Positions 19,622-27,326 are shown, counted from the stretch's first letter. The stretch is 64,000 nucleotides of DNA from Pseudomonas sp. RIT-PI-AD (GCF_025642785.1 NZ_JANZKU010000001.1:310001-374000); one strand, 5' to 3'. Notes: generated by a model not told the origin, from the letters alone. Program-made: numbers and translations.

Positions 19622-20620
19622 TCACTGCGGCGTGTAGAGCTGGTCGAACAGGCCGCCGTCGTCGAAGTGGGTCTTCTGGATGGCGTGCCAGTCGCCGAAG
19701 GTCTTCTCGATGGAGAAGAAGTCCACTTTCGGGAAGCGATCGGCGAATTCGGCGAGGATTTTCTCGTTGCGCGGACGCAGGTAGTTGTTCGCCGCGATGC
19801 GCTGGCCCTCGTCGCTCCACAGGTAGTTCAGGTAGGCCTCGGCGGTCTTGCGCGTGCCTTTCTTGTCGACCACCTTGTCCACCACACTCACCGGCGGCTC
19901 GGCTTCGGCGGATACGCTGGGGTACACCACCTCGAAACTGCCCCGGCCGAATTCGCGGGCGATCATTTCGGCCTCGTTCTCGAAGGTGATCAGCACGTCG
20001 CCGATCTGGTTCTGGATGAACGTGGTGGTCGCGGCGCGGCCGCCGGTGTCCAGCACCGGCGCATGCTTGAACAGGTCGCCGACGAATGCCTTGGCCTTCG
20101 CCTCGTCGCCGCCGTTCTTCAGCACGTAGCCCCAGGCGGAGAGGTAGGTGTAACGACCGTTACCGGACGTCTTCGGGTTGGGCACCACCACTTGGACGTC
20201 ATCCTTGAGCAGGTCCGGCCAATCCTTCAGGCTTTTCGGGTTGCCCTTGCGCACGATGAACACGGTCGCCGAGGTGAAGGGCGCGCTGTTGTTCGGCAGG
20301 CGGCTGGCCCAGTCCTTCGGCACCAGGCCGCCGTTGTCGGCTAGGGCATTGATGTCGGTGGACATGTTCATGGTGATCACGTCGGCCGGCAGCCCGTCGA
20401 TCACCGCCCGTGCCTGCTTGCTGGAGCCGCCGTGTGACATTTGCAGCGTCACGGTTTCGCCCGTCGTTTCCTGCCAGTGTTTCTGGAAGGCCGGGTTGTA
20501 TTCCTTGTAGAAATCGCGCATCACGTCATAGGAAACGTTGAGCAGGGTCGTCGCGGCCTGGGTCGTCGAAGCCAGGGCCATTGCAGCGGCGAACAGGGAA
20601 GCACTGAGGATGGGTTTCAC
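19622..20620 (-). CDS. sbp: Periplasmic sulfate-binding protein
   Basis: A 332-residue ABC-type substrate-binding protein with a signal peptide (cleavage after TTQA). It has the sulfate-binding family motifs LLNVSYDVMRDFYKEYN, MSHGGSSKQARAV and NPKTSGNGRYTYL. No cysTWA permease or ATPase genes are adjacent, so it probably serves a transporter encoded elsewhere. The 100 bases upstream are AT-rich, as expected for a sulfur-starvation promoter, but I cannot define a CysB site. Confidence 0.94.
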   Translation of the reverse strand: MKPILSASLFAAAMALASTTQAATTLLNVSYDVMRDFYKEYNPAFQKHWQETTGETVTLQMSHGGSSKQARAVIDGLPADVITMNMSTDINALADNGGLVPKDWASRLPNNSAPFTSATVFIVRKGNPKSLKDWPDLLKDDVQVVVPNPKTSGNGRYTYLSAWGYVLKNGGDEAKAKAFVGDLFKHAPVLDTGGRAATTTFIQNQIGDVLITFENEAEMIAREFGRGSFEVVYPSVSAEAEPPVSVVDKVVDKKGTRKTAEAYLNYLWSDEGQRIAANNYLRPRNEKILAEFADRFPKVDFFSIEKTFGDWHAIQKTHFDDGGLFDQLYTPQ

Positions 20621-20720
20621 GGAACGGTCCTTTGGTTGAGGGCTGGCGCCATGGAGCCCGATTCTAAAGGCACAATGGCATCGGGCTATATATTCTTTTA
20701 AGCGCTAAGAAATAATTTGG

Positions 20721-21341
20721 TTATTTCCGCAATTCTTCGAGCGCCTGCCCTAGGTTCGCCCGGGCGGGCGCTTCCCAACCCTGCCTGAGAGGCGCATGCC
20801 AATAAAGCCGCGGGGCGCCGAGAAGGTGCTCCAGCAGCGTAGCCCTTCCGGCGCGGAACAGGGGCTCCGGGACCCAGGCGTATTCGCGGCGGATATCCCG
20901 CTCGTAACCTGCGTAGGCTGCCGGTGGGGCGGCGAGTATCGCCAGGTCGAGGTCCACCACCAGGCCGGCATCGGCGTCTTCCGGCGGTTGTTGGTGGCGA
21001 GTGGCGAGGATCAGCCGCTCGACGGTTTCCACGTGCTGATCCAGCCCGACCTCCTTCAGCCAGGCCGCCGCCCGCGATGCGCTGGCGGCCTCGTTGTCCT
21101 GGCGCCGGGTGTCGTACACCAGATCGTGCAGTCACAGCGCCAGTTCGACGGCATCCGGGTCTTGGGCGAGCGCCCGCCACGCGTCGAAATGGGCGAGGCA
21201 GGCGACGATGTGCCGGGTGCCGTGGTAGTGCCGTTGGGGCTCGGCGTAGGCGGCGCGCAGCTCGTCGAACGCCTGTGTCGGGGGCGTCCCGCCGAGCCGT
21301 TGCCACAAGGCCCGCCAGCGCTCCAGGTCAAGTTCGCTCAT
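20721..21341 (-). pseudogene. HD-domain phosphohydrolase-like gene interrupted by an in-frame TGA
   Basis: The reading frame runs from the ATG at 21341 (MSELDLERWRALWQRLG) to a TAA at 20721, but a TGA occurs at 21132-21134. Without it the protein would be one continuous chain of about 206 residues. The stop falls directly before the metal-binding HD motif (ELAL-stop-LHDLVYDTRRQDNE), where homologous predicted metal-dependent HD phosphohydrolases usually have Trp or Phe. A single TGG-to-TGA change explains it. The two halves remain in one frame with no other damage, so the event is recent or a sequencing error. Confidence 0.8.
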
Positions 21342-22170
21342 GCTGGGTTTCCCGTGGGAAGAGGGGGTTGCCGCAGCGGCTGCAGAAAGACGCGTCGTTC
21401 TCGTGGCTGGCTTTCGCGCAGGTGGGGCAGTCGCGTTTGAGGCCGCCATCCTGGCGCATGGCATTGGCCAGTTCGGCGGTGAAGATGCCGGTGGGAACGG
21501 CGATGATCGAATAGCCGGTGATCATCACCAGGCTCGCCACGGCCTGGCCCAGCGGCGTCTGCGGGGTGATGTCGCCGAAGCCGACGGTGGTCAGGGTCAC
21601 CACCGCCCAATAGATGCTGATGGGGATGCTGGTGAAGCCGTGGCGCGGTCCTTCGATCACGTACATCAGGGCGCCGAACACGGTGACCAGGGTGGTCACG
21701 CTGAGCAGGAACACCACGATCTTCTGCCGACTGCCGCGCAGGGCGCCGAGCAGGTAATTGGCCTGGTTCAGGTACTGGCGCAGCTTGAGCACGCGGAACA
21801 CCCGCAGCAGGCGCAGGGCGCGGACGATCATCAAGTATTGCGCATCGGGGTAGAACAGGCCGATGAACGCCGGCAGGATCGCCAGCAGGTCGACCAGCCC
21901 GAAGAAGCTCAGGGCGTAGCGCCAGGGTTTCGGCGCGCTGTAGAGGCGCATCAGGTATTCGAGGGTGAACAGCGAGGTGAACGCCCACTCCAGGTAATAC
22001 AGGGCGTCCGCATGGCGCAGATGCACGCGCTCGACGCTGTCCAGCAGGACCACCACCAGACTGGCCAGGATCAGGCCGATCAGCCAGGTATCGAAGCGCC
22101 GGCCGGCTTCCGTATCGGATTCGAAAATGATGCGGTACAGGTTGTCTCGCCTGCCGCGTGACTGTTCCAT
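21328..22170 (-). CDS. Voltage-gated-type potassium channel protein
   Basis: A 280-residue ion channel. Six membrane segments include an S4-like helix with regularly spaced arginines (VRALRLLRVFRVLKLR), and the K+ selectivity filter TVGFGD lies in the pore loop. Unusually, the C-terminus carries two CxxC pairs (CPTCAKASHENDASFCSRCG), a zinc-ribbon-like tail. The ATG at 22170 has an AAGGAGA site 6-7 bases upstream. Its last 14 bases overlap the start of the HD pseudogene, so they were one operon. Confidence 0.9.
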   Translation of the reverse strand: MEQSRGRRDNLYRIIFESDTEAGRRFDTWLIGLILASLVVVLLDSVERVHLRHADALYYLEWAFTSLFTLEYLMRLYSAPKPWRYALSFFGLVDLLAILPAFIGLFYPDAQYLMIVRALRLLRVFRVLKLRQYLNQANYLLGALRGSRQKIVVFLLSVTTLVTVFGALMYVIEGPRHGFTSIPISIYWAVVTLTTVGFGDITPQTPLGQAVASLVMITGYSIIAVPTGIFTAELANAMRQDGGLKRDCPTCAKASHENDASFCSRCGNPLFPRETQHERT

Positions 22171-22316
22171 GGCGTTCTCCTTGGGTGCCGGCGCGACAGC
22201 CGGATCGGCCTGCGCGCCGAGGAATTGGAGCGTAGCGGCGGGGCTTTGGTGCCGCTGCGTCGAGGGCGGATCGCGACTCGCCCGGGCTGGCGGGCGATCC
22301 AGGTGGCCCAACGAGC

Positions 22317-23609
22317 CTATTCGCGGGCTTGTCGCTCCGGGTCCACGCGCTCCAGGACCAGGATCGCGCGGAAATCGTTGACGTTGGTGCGGGTGGGGCC
22401 GGTGACGAGCAGGTCGCCGAGGGCCGCGAAATAGCCATAGCCATCGTTGTCGTCGAGCGCTTCGTCGGCTGCCAGGCCCAGGCTGCGGGCGCGCTCATGG
22501 CTGTCCGGCGCCATGAGCGCGCCGGCGTTATCCTCGGAGCCGTCGATGCCATCGGTATCCGCCGCCAGCCCGTGGATGCCGGGGAAGCCCTTCAGGCTCT
22601 CGGTAAGGCTGAGGAGGAACTCCGCGTTGCGCCCGCCGCGACCCTTGCCGCGCAGCGTCACCGTCGTTTCGCCGCCGGAGAGAATCACGCAGGGTGGCTC
22701 GACCGGTTGCCCGTACAGGGCCACTTGCCGGGCGATGCCGGCATGGACTTTCGCCACCTCGCGGGACTCGCCCTCGAGATCGCCGAGGATCAGTGGGGTC
22801 ACGCCGCGCGCGCGGGCTTCGGCCGCTGCCGCCTCGAGGGATTGCTGGGGACGCGCGATCAACCGGAAATGACTGCGTGCGAGGCAGGGGTCGCCGGGCT
22901 TGACGGTTTCCGAGCGGGGGTCACGCAGCCAGGCCGCGACCGCCGGAGGAACCTCGATGGCGTAGCGCGCGAGGATCGCCAGGGCGTCCGCCGAATGGCT
23001 GGGATCGGCGACGGTGGGGCCGGAGCCGATGACCGTGGCTCGATCGCCCGGCACGTCGGAGATCGCATAGGTGTGCACGCTGGCCGGCCAGCAGGCCTTC
23101 GCCAGGCGACCGCCCTTGATCGCCGACAGGTGTTTGCGCACGCAATTCATCTCGCCGATGCTGGCGCCGGACTTAAGCAAGGCCTTGTTGATCGCCTGTT
23201 TTTCCGCCAAACCGATCCCGGGTGCCGGCAGGGGCAGCAACGCCGACCCGCCGCCGGACAACAGGAAAAACACCCGGTCCGCTTCGCTCAGGCCGCTGAC
23301 CTTTTCCAACACCCGACGGGCGACTCGTTCGCCGGCGTCGTCCGGTACCGGATGCGCGGCTTCCACCACTTCGATCTTCCGGCAATCGGCACCATGGCCG
23401 TAGCGGGTGACCACCAGGCCGCTGACCTCGCCGTCCCAGGCCGCCTCGAAGGCGGCCGCCATGGCCGCGGCGGCCTTGCCGGCACCGATGACGATGGCCC
23501 GCCCGCTACGGTCCTCCGGCAGGTGGGCGGAGAGCACCCGCGAAGGATGGGCCGCGTCGACGGCCGTGGCGAACAAGTCACGTAGCAGGCTATGCGGATC
23601 GAGGCTCAT
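22317..23609 (-). CDS. ttuD: Glycerate 2-kinase (TtuD/GckA, MOFRL family)
   Basis: A 430-residue enzyme of the DUF4147/MOFRL glycerate kinase family, often labelled hydroxypyruvate reductase in older annotation. It phosphorylates D-glycerate to 2-phosphoglycerate. Motifs visible: IVIGAGKAAAAMA near the N-terminus, FLLSGGGSALLPLP, VRKHLSAIKGGRLA and a C-terminal TDGIDGSEDNAGAL. In other pseudomonads it sits with gcl, hyi, glxR and pykF; none of these is present here. The ATG at 23609 was chosen for its AGGACA site; a longer in-frame extension exists. Confidence 0.9.
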   Translation of the reverse strand: MSLDPHSLLRDLFATAVDAAHPSRVLSAHLPEDRSGRAIVIGAGKAAAAMAAAFEAAWDGEVSGLVVTRYGHGADCRKIEVVEAAHPVPDDAGERVARRVLEKVSGLSEADRVFFLLSGGGSALLPLPAPGIGLAEKQAINKALLKSGASIGEMNCVRKHLSAIKGGRLAKACWPASVHTYAISDVPGDRATVIGSGPTVADPSHSADALAILARYAIEVPPAVAAWLRDPRSETVKPGDPCLARSHFRLIARPQQSLEAAAAEARARGVTPLILGDLEGESREVAKVHAGIARQVALYGQPVEPPCVILSGGETTVTLRGKGRGGRNAEFLLSLTESLKGFPGIHGLAADTDGIDGSEDNAGALMAPDSHERARSLGLAADEALDDNDGYGYFAALGDLLVTGPTRTNVNDFRAILVLERVDPERQARE

Positions 23610-23692
23610 GGCGTGTCCTGTGCAGCTCGGGGGCATGGTCTAGGGGCATTCGGGCGCGGATCGGGCATTTCCGGCGTTGGCGCACGGCGCGT

Positions 23693-24316
23693 TCAGCCTG
23701 CGTGCGCTGCCGTCTCGACCTCGCAGCCCTTGAGAACCAGGCGAATGATGGTACGCGCCGCGGCTTCGTAATCGGAATCATCGAGGCGGGTCTTCCCGGT
23801 GACGATGGAAATCTGCCAGTCGAAATCGGCGTAGGTCTGGGTCGCGGCCCAGATGCTGAACAAGAGGTGATGCGGGTCGACCTGGGCCATCAGCCCCTGG
23901 TCGATCCAGGCCTGGATACAGGCGATATTGTGCTTGGCCTGGTCGTTCAACTGGCGGGTCTGTTCGGCACTCAGGTGCGGCGCGCCGTGCATGATCTCGC
24001 TGGCGAACACCTTGGAGGCGTAGGGCAATTCCCGGGAAATGCGGATCTTTGAGCGGATATAGGCGGTCAGCACGTCGGCCGGCCGTCCCGGCTGGTTGAA
24101 CGGCGCGGAAGCTGCCAGCAAGGGCTCGACGATGCTCGCCAGCACCTCGCGGTAGAGGTTTTCCTTGGACTTGAAGTAGTAGTAGACGTTGGGTTTCGGC
24201 AGACCCGCCTTGGCGGCGATATCGCTGGTCTTGCCGGCGGCGAAGCCTTTGTCGGCGAATTCTTCGCTGGCCGCGCGCAGGATCAGCGCCTTGTTGCGCT
24301 CGCGAATGCTGGTCAC
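23693..24316 (-). CDS. TetR-family transcriptional regulator (RutR-like C-domain)
   Basis: A 207-residue repressor. The N-terminal helix-turn-helix is SDIAAKAGLPKPNVYYYFKSKENLYREVL, followed by an all-helical ligand domain (NIACIQAWIDQGLM, FSIWAATQTYADF). The GTG at 24316 has AAGGA 7 bases upstream and gives the normal TetR start (TSIRERNKALILRAA). It lies just upstream of the glycerate kinase on the same strand. In relatives a TetR gene of this type borders the glyoxylate carboligase cluster, so it may regulate ttuD (inference). Confidence 0.88.
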   Translation of the reverse strand: MTSIRERNKALILRAASEEFADKGFAAGKTSDIAAKAGLPKPNVYYYFKSKENLYREVLASIVEPLLAASAPFNQPGRPADVLTAYIRSKIRISRELPYASKVFASEIMHGAPHLSAEQTRQLNDQAKHNIACIQAWIDQGLMAQVDPHHLLFSIWAATQTYADFDWQISIVTGKTRLDDSDYEAAARTIIRLVLKGCEVETAAHAG

Positions 24317-24533
24317 ATCGGTTCCTTGGGGCGCACCACAGGCGCGGATGGACGGCCGGGCATGGTAGCACCGGGCTCGCGCGCCTCTCAACTCGGCTGC
24401 CGAAGTAGCTCCAAGGCGTTTGCGGAGGGGCTTACAGCCTGCATGCAGGCGCGCGGAACCAGGGCTCGGCTTCGGGGGAAGAAGCCTATTGGAGCAGGGA
24501 AGGCGAGAGGCGACGGGAGAGGGATGTAGCGTG

Positions 24534-24568
24534 CGCCACGCAACGGCGGAAGACACCGTTGCGTGGCG
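24534..24568 (-). terminator. Strong hairpin downstream of the HU gene
   Basis: A 13-bp perfect inverted repeat (CGCCACGCAACGG / CCGTTGCGTGGCG) with a 9-base loop lies 10 bases after the hupN stop on the minus strand. There is no T-run after it, so it may act as an mRNA-stabilising end or a weak terminator. Confidence 0.5.
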
Positions 24569-24577
24569 TTGCGGAGC

Positions 24578-24856
24578 TTAGTTGATCGCGTCGGACAGGG
24601 CTTTGGCCGGAACGAACTTCACCACTTTCTTGGCAGCGATCTCGATCGCCTTGCCGGTCTGCGGGTTGCGACCGGTGCGGGCCGGACGCTCGCTGACTTT
24701 CAGCTTGCCGATGCCCGGCAGCGTCAGCTCGTTGCCGTTTTCCAGGGAGTCGCTGACGATTTCGCTCAACTGTTCAAGGATGGCGCGCACATTAGCCTTT
24801 TGGGTGTCGGTCGCTTCGGCGATATCGCTGATCAGTTGGTCTTTGGTCAATGCCAT
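24578..24856 (-). CDS. hupN: HU-family DNA-binding protein (HupN-like)
   Basis: A 92-residue nucleoid protein. It has the HU core LTLPGIGKLKVSERPARTGRNPQTGKAIEIAAKKVVKF, with the RNPQTG beta-arm tip that intercalates DNA. The N-terminus MALTKDQLISDIAEA resembles the N-type HU of pseudomonads rather than HupA or HupB. It is a single gene with its own upstream region and a downstream hairpin. Confidence 0.92.
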   Translation of the reverse strand: MALTKDQLISDIAEATDTQKANVRAILEQLSEIVSDSLENGNELTLPGIGKLKVSERPARTGRNPQTGKAIEIAAKKVVKFVPAKALSDAIN

Positions 24857-25122
24857 GGTGATGCTCCATTGAGTTGCTGATTGAGGCAGGCTCCTGGCCT
24901 GCGCGAATAAACGCATGCCGATCGTGGCGACATGCATGAATGGATAGCGACAGCAGGATTCGCCAGAGCCAACGCCATTCTGGCTTGCCAGTTCAGAGCC
25001 CCGCGACGGCCCTTGGTTCAAGTCGGGCGCGCTGGCGATGCGGTTTTCCGTCGGCCGACCAGCCAGCGCGCGGTGGCGATGATCTGCGCACCGAACGGCC
25101 CGACACAACTATAGGAGGTGGG
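24857..25122. other. Intergenic region upstream of hupN
   Basis: About 265 bases that should hold the hupN promoter on the minus strand. A palindrome-like GCATGC/CATGCATG stretch lies at about 24913-24938. Several short open frames exist on both strands but none has a convincing start, and I see no recognisable gene. Confidence 0.4.
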
Positions 25123-25218
25123 ATGGTCATTCGACACGCGGGATCGTGCGAGGCGACGTATGAACATCGCGTGCCCGAACGGCGAGGGCGGCACGTTACC
25201 CATCTCGTCGCGCTTTGA
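25123..25218 (+). CDS. Candidate 31-residue small ORF
   Basis: An ATG at 25123 is preceded by a consensus Shine-Dalgarno AGGAGG (25113-25118) at 4-base spacing. It opens a 31-codon frame beginning MVIRHAGSCEATY and ending HLVAL. Nothing else supports it: the product is basic, with no membrane segment or known motif. It sits between hupN and ffs. It could be a real small protein or chance. Confidence 0.25.
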   Translation: MVIRHAGSCEATYEHRVPERRGRHVTHLVAL

Positions 25219-25302
25219 ACAGTCTTGACTATGCCGAGCGGTCGGGAAACGCCCGGTGACGGCCCCAGAAGCCCGGGCCTGGTGCGTAAGTGCTTGAAGG
25301 AG

Positions 25303-25330
25303 TTGTAACTTTGTCGCAAGCCGGTACAAT
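25303..25330 (+). promoter_or_regulatory. Candidate sigma-70 promoter of the SRP RNA gene
   Basis: TTGTAA (25303-25308) and TACAAT (25325-25330) are separated by 16 bases, a good promoter for a stable RNA. Transcription would start near 25337, so the primary transcript would carry a leader of about 25 bases, including a small hairpin at 25339-25354, before the mature RNA. Confidence 0.6.
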
Positions 25331-25362
25331 GGCGCGGCCCGCTGTTCAGCGGGCGTCGTTAT

Positions 25363-25472
25363 GGTGGCCCTATCGGTCCCCTCGCAACGATCAACCGTGA
25401 ACCCGGTCAGGTCCGGAAGGAAGCAGCCGCAGCGGTGAAATCGTGTGCCGGGGTGTGGCTGATGGGGCCGCC
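25363..25472 (+). ncRNA. ffs: Signal recognition particle 4.5S RNA
   Basis: The hallmark SRP domain IV loop GGTCAGGTCCGGAAGGAAGC is present at about 25407-25426. The proposed ends pair over 12 bp: GGTGGCCCTATC at 25363 with GATGGGGCCGCC ending at 25472, including G-U pairs. This gives about 110 nt, similar to E. coli 4.5S RNA. It binds Ffh to target membrane proteins. Its location near dnaX matches other pseudomonads. Confidence 0.95.
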
Positions 25473-25634
25473 TCCATTTCAGCTCCGCGCTTTCCACTGC
25501 CTCTCGCCGAGTCTCGGTGCTCATGGGCGAAGGCTTTCGCATCGATCCACTCAAGCAATCGCATCTACAGCCGGGCCATGAGCCATGGGCGGATAGCGAT
25601 CGAATGCGTTTCGGTGGGAGGGAGAGGGAAGCTG

Positions 25635-25658
25635 GCCGAAGCCTGGGCAGGCTTCGGC
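25635..25658 (-). terminator. Intrinsic terminator of the DUF3509 gene
   Basis: A 10-bp perfect stem (GCCGAAGCCT / AGGCTTCGGC) with a GGGC loop lies 10 bases beyond the minus-strand DUF3509 stop. On that strand it is followed by a pyrimidine-rich stretch (CAGCTTCCCTCTC). Confidence 0.65.
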
Positions 25659-25668
25659 GAATCGATCG

Positions 25669-25896
25669 TCAGGCGACCAGGGACTTCCTGGCGCGGGCGA
25701 TGACTGTTTGCAGGCGTTCGGACGCCAGGTACTGGTCGGGATAGAGCCGCTCGGTGTGGCGGGCGATGCCGTGCTCGTTGACCAGAGTGAAGCTGAAGCT
25801 GCCTTTCCGCGTTTCCGCCAGGATGTGGCAGGTCAGGGGCGAGAAGGCCTGTGCGATTGCGCTCATGGCGACTTGGGCTTGTTGTTGAATGGACAT
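25669..25896 (-). CDS. Small DUF3509-type protein
   Basis: A 75-residue protein starting MSIQQQAQVAMSAIAQ. Its central ETRKGSFSFTLVNEHGIARHTERLYPDQYLASERLQTVI resembles DUF3509, a small family found mainly in Pseudomonas with no known function. An AGGAA site lies 8 bases before the ATG at 25896. The gene stands alone with a terminator directly downstream. Confidence 0.75.
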   Translation of the reverse strand: MSIQQQAQVAMSAIAQAFSPLTCHILAETRKGSFSFTLVNEHGIARHTERLYPDQYLASERLQTVIARARKSLVA

Positions 25897-26112
25897 GTTC
25901 GGTATTCCTACGAGAGTGTGGCGATGCGCCACGAAGCAAAGCGCTCCGAAGTCGCTATCCAAATGGATAGACGGAATGAGCCTTATCGGAACAAAGACAG
26001 CCTAGGAAGTTCCGCTGAGCGGTTTCTTCGACAGGTCGGTACGTGGGGTGGCAGGGCGATCCGGATAAGGTTCTAATCCAGGGGATGGCTCTGATCAATT
26101 TGCAGGGCGGTG
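25897..26112. other. Intergenic stretch, no gene seen
   Basis: About 215 bases between the DUF3509 gene and the PrtR-like regulator region. A short repeat of ATCCAAATGGAT (25957-25968, palindromic) is visible. I see no gene, tRNA or attachment-site duplication. Confidence 0.4.
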
Positions 26113-26253
26113 TCAGAGTACGACTTCAAGCTCGGCGTTGGCGGAGCTGTCTTCAGAAGCGATCTGGACCATCGAGGCGACATCGTGGGATGTAATGCCG
26201 CATTGACTTTCAACTTGGTACGAACCCGGCCAATCTAACAGATCGACCGGCAT
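26113..26253 (-). CDS. Candidate 46-residue small ORF downstream of the repressor
   Basis: An ATG at 26253 with an AAGG at 8-base spacing opens 46 codons, beginning MPVDLLDWPGSYQVES and ending SANAELEVVL. It lies 26 bases after the repressor stop on the same strand, and local base composition is less GC-rich than the backbone. No family is recognised. It could be a remnant of the tailocin or phage region. Confidence 0.3.
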   Translation of the reverse strand: MPVDLLDWPGSYQVESQCGITSHDVASMVQIASEDSSANAELEVVL

Positions 26254-26279
26254 TCGCAAAGCCTTATGCGGAAACGGCT

Positions 26280-27020
26280 TCAACGGGCCAATGGCGGGCC
26301 GCGCCGGCGCCTGACGGTAGACCACCAGAATACCCAGCCGAGGATGCGGATGCTGGCGGCCTGCTCGGCGTTGTAGAACTCGTCCGGATGCTCCTCCGAG
26401 TTTTCGCTGCGCAGCCGAAGGCCCCCGCCGGGCAGGCGATACAGGTATTTCACCCGCAACATGCCGTCGTGGTCGAAGGCATAGATTTCGCCATCGATGA
26501 CATGGGTGGTGCCGCGATCGATACCGATGCCGGCCCCGTCCAGGATCAGACGTTCCATGCTGTTGCCGGACACGATGGCGATTACCGCGTTCTCCGGTTC
26601 CACGCCCGCTTCGCGCAGGGTGGAGCGGGCCAGGCGGATCTTGCGGCCGGGCACTTCCAGCACCTGGGTGGAGCCACTTCCTGCGGACAATTCCACCTCC
26701 TTGAACAAGGGCAGCGTCACCTCGTCGTTTTCCAGGGGCGTGTCGCTGTCCCAGGGCGCGATCGAGCCGAACACGGTGGCGTCCGACGCCTTCGCCGGGG
26801 CATTCGGCAGCATCTGCCCCATACCGTTGGCCAGCCACAGCGGATCCACGCCACAGGCGTAGGCGATGTTGGCCACGAACGAGGTCGAAGCCGACTTGCC
26901 CCGCTCCAGGTCGGAAATGGAGGTCTGGGTCATGCCGCAGCGCTTGGCCAGTTCGGTCTGATTGAGTCCAGCGTGGCGGCGGGCGGTTTTCAAGCGTTCT
27001 TTGAAGTCCATGCCGTTCAT
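26280..27020 (-). CDS. PrtR-like phage/tailocin repressor (HTH-XRE plus S24 peptidase)
   Basis: A 246-residue repressor of the lambda CI/LexA type. The N-terminal HTH (QTELAKRCGMTQTSISDLERGKS) is followed by an S24 peptidase domain with an Ala-Gly cleavage site (SAGSG, A113-G114), nucleophile S154 (GNSME) and general base K191 (LRVKYLYR). Such proteins self-cleave with activated RecA and control pyocin-type tailocins or prophages. The residues after GNSME read RLILDG instead of the usual P-x-x-x-DG. An ATG at 27020 is used; one at 27011 is possible. Operator-like repeats lie directly upstream. Confidence 0.88.
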   Translation of the reverse strand: MNGMDFKERLKTARRHAGLNQTELAKRCGMTQTSISDLERGKSASTSFVANIAYACGVDPLWLANGMGQMLPNAPAKASDATVFGSIAPWDSDTPLENDEVTLPLFKEVELSAGSGSTQVLEVPGRKIRLARSTLREAGVEPENAVIAIVSGNSMERLILDGAGIGIDRGTTHVIDGEIYAFDHDGMLRVKYLYRLPGGGLRLRSENSEEHPDEFYNAEQAASIRILGWVFWWSTVRRRRGPPLAR

Positions 27021-27025
27021 CTTAC

Positions 27026-27083
27026 GGGTATACCTATGTCATTGCAAATGGGTATTCCTTTAAAATACCCTATAAGTGTTCCT
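27026..27083. promoter_or_regulatory. Operator-like repeats between the repressor and the divergent ORF
   Basis: The element GGGTATWCC occurs at 27026-27034 (GGGTATACC) and 27050-27058 (GGGTATTCC). An inverted GGGTATT...AATACCC pair spans 27050-27070, and a looser copy (AGTGTTCC) is near 27075-27082. Spaced half-palindromes between divergent genes are typical of CI-type repressor operators, so this is probably the autoregulatory site. Confidence 0.6.
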
Positions 27084-27100
27084 TTATGGGAGGGAATCCA

Positions 27101-27316
27101 ATGAAAACCTTTAATGGACTGCTCGTATCCAGCGAATTCCGGACGGCTCTGGTTCTTGTACTCGGGCCTCGCCAGGCCGAATGCGAAATTGCTCGTCACC
27201 GCTTCAAGTCGAACCGTCTCGAGCGCACGCACATGTCGTCCGGATGCTTGGGCGCGCCCAGGGGGCGGAGAGCTCCGCCGTATCCACTCTGCCGCCGTCA
27301 ACGGCACTTTCGCTGA
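27101..27316 (+). CDS. Small ORF of unknown function divergent from the repressor
   Basis: A 71-codon frame starting MKTFNGLLVSSEF with a strong GGGAGGG site 7-9 bases upstream. It occupies the slot where a phage or tailocin early gene (cro- or activator-like) would be. The first 30 residues look protein-like; the rest is Arg/Pro-rich and may be a degraded tail. It does not resemble PrtN as I know it. It may be a decayed remnant. Confidence 0.4.
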   Translation: MKTFNGLLVSSEFRTALVLVLGPRQAECEIARHRFKSNRLERTHMSSGCLGAPRGRRAPPYPLCRRQRHFR

Positions 27317-27326
27317 GGTCAGGATC

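Noticed and set aside
21132-21134. In-frame TGA read as selenocysteine
   Set aside because: The expected residue is an aromatic, not a redox Cys; the family is not a known selenoprotein; no SECIS-like hairpin was seen directly after it.
20698-21306. A 202-codon minus-strand frame overlapping the HD pseudogene
   Set aside because: It is in another frame and does not give family motifs, while the frame with one stop gives clear HD-protein sequence on both sides.
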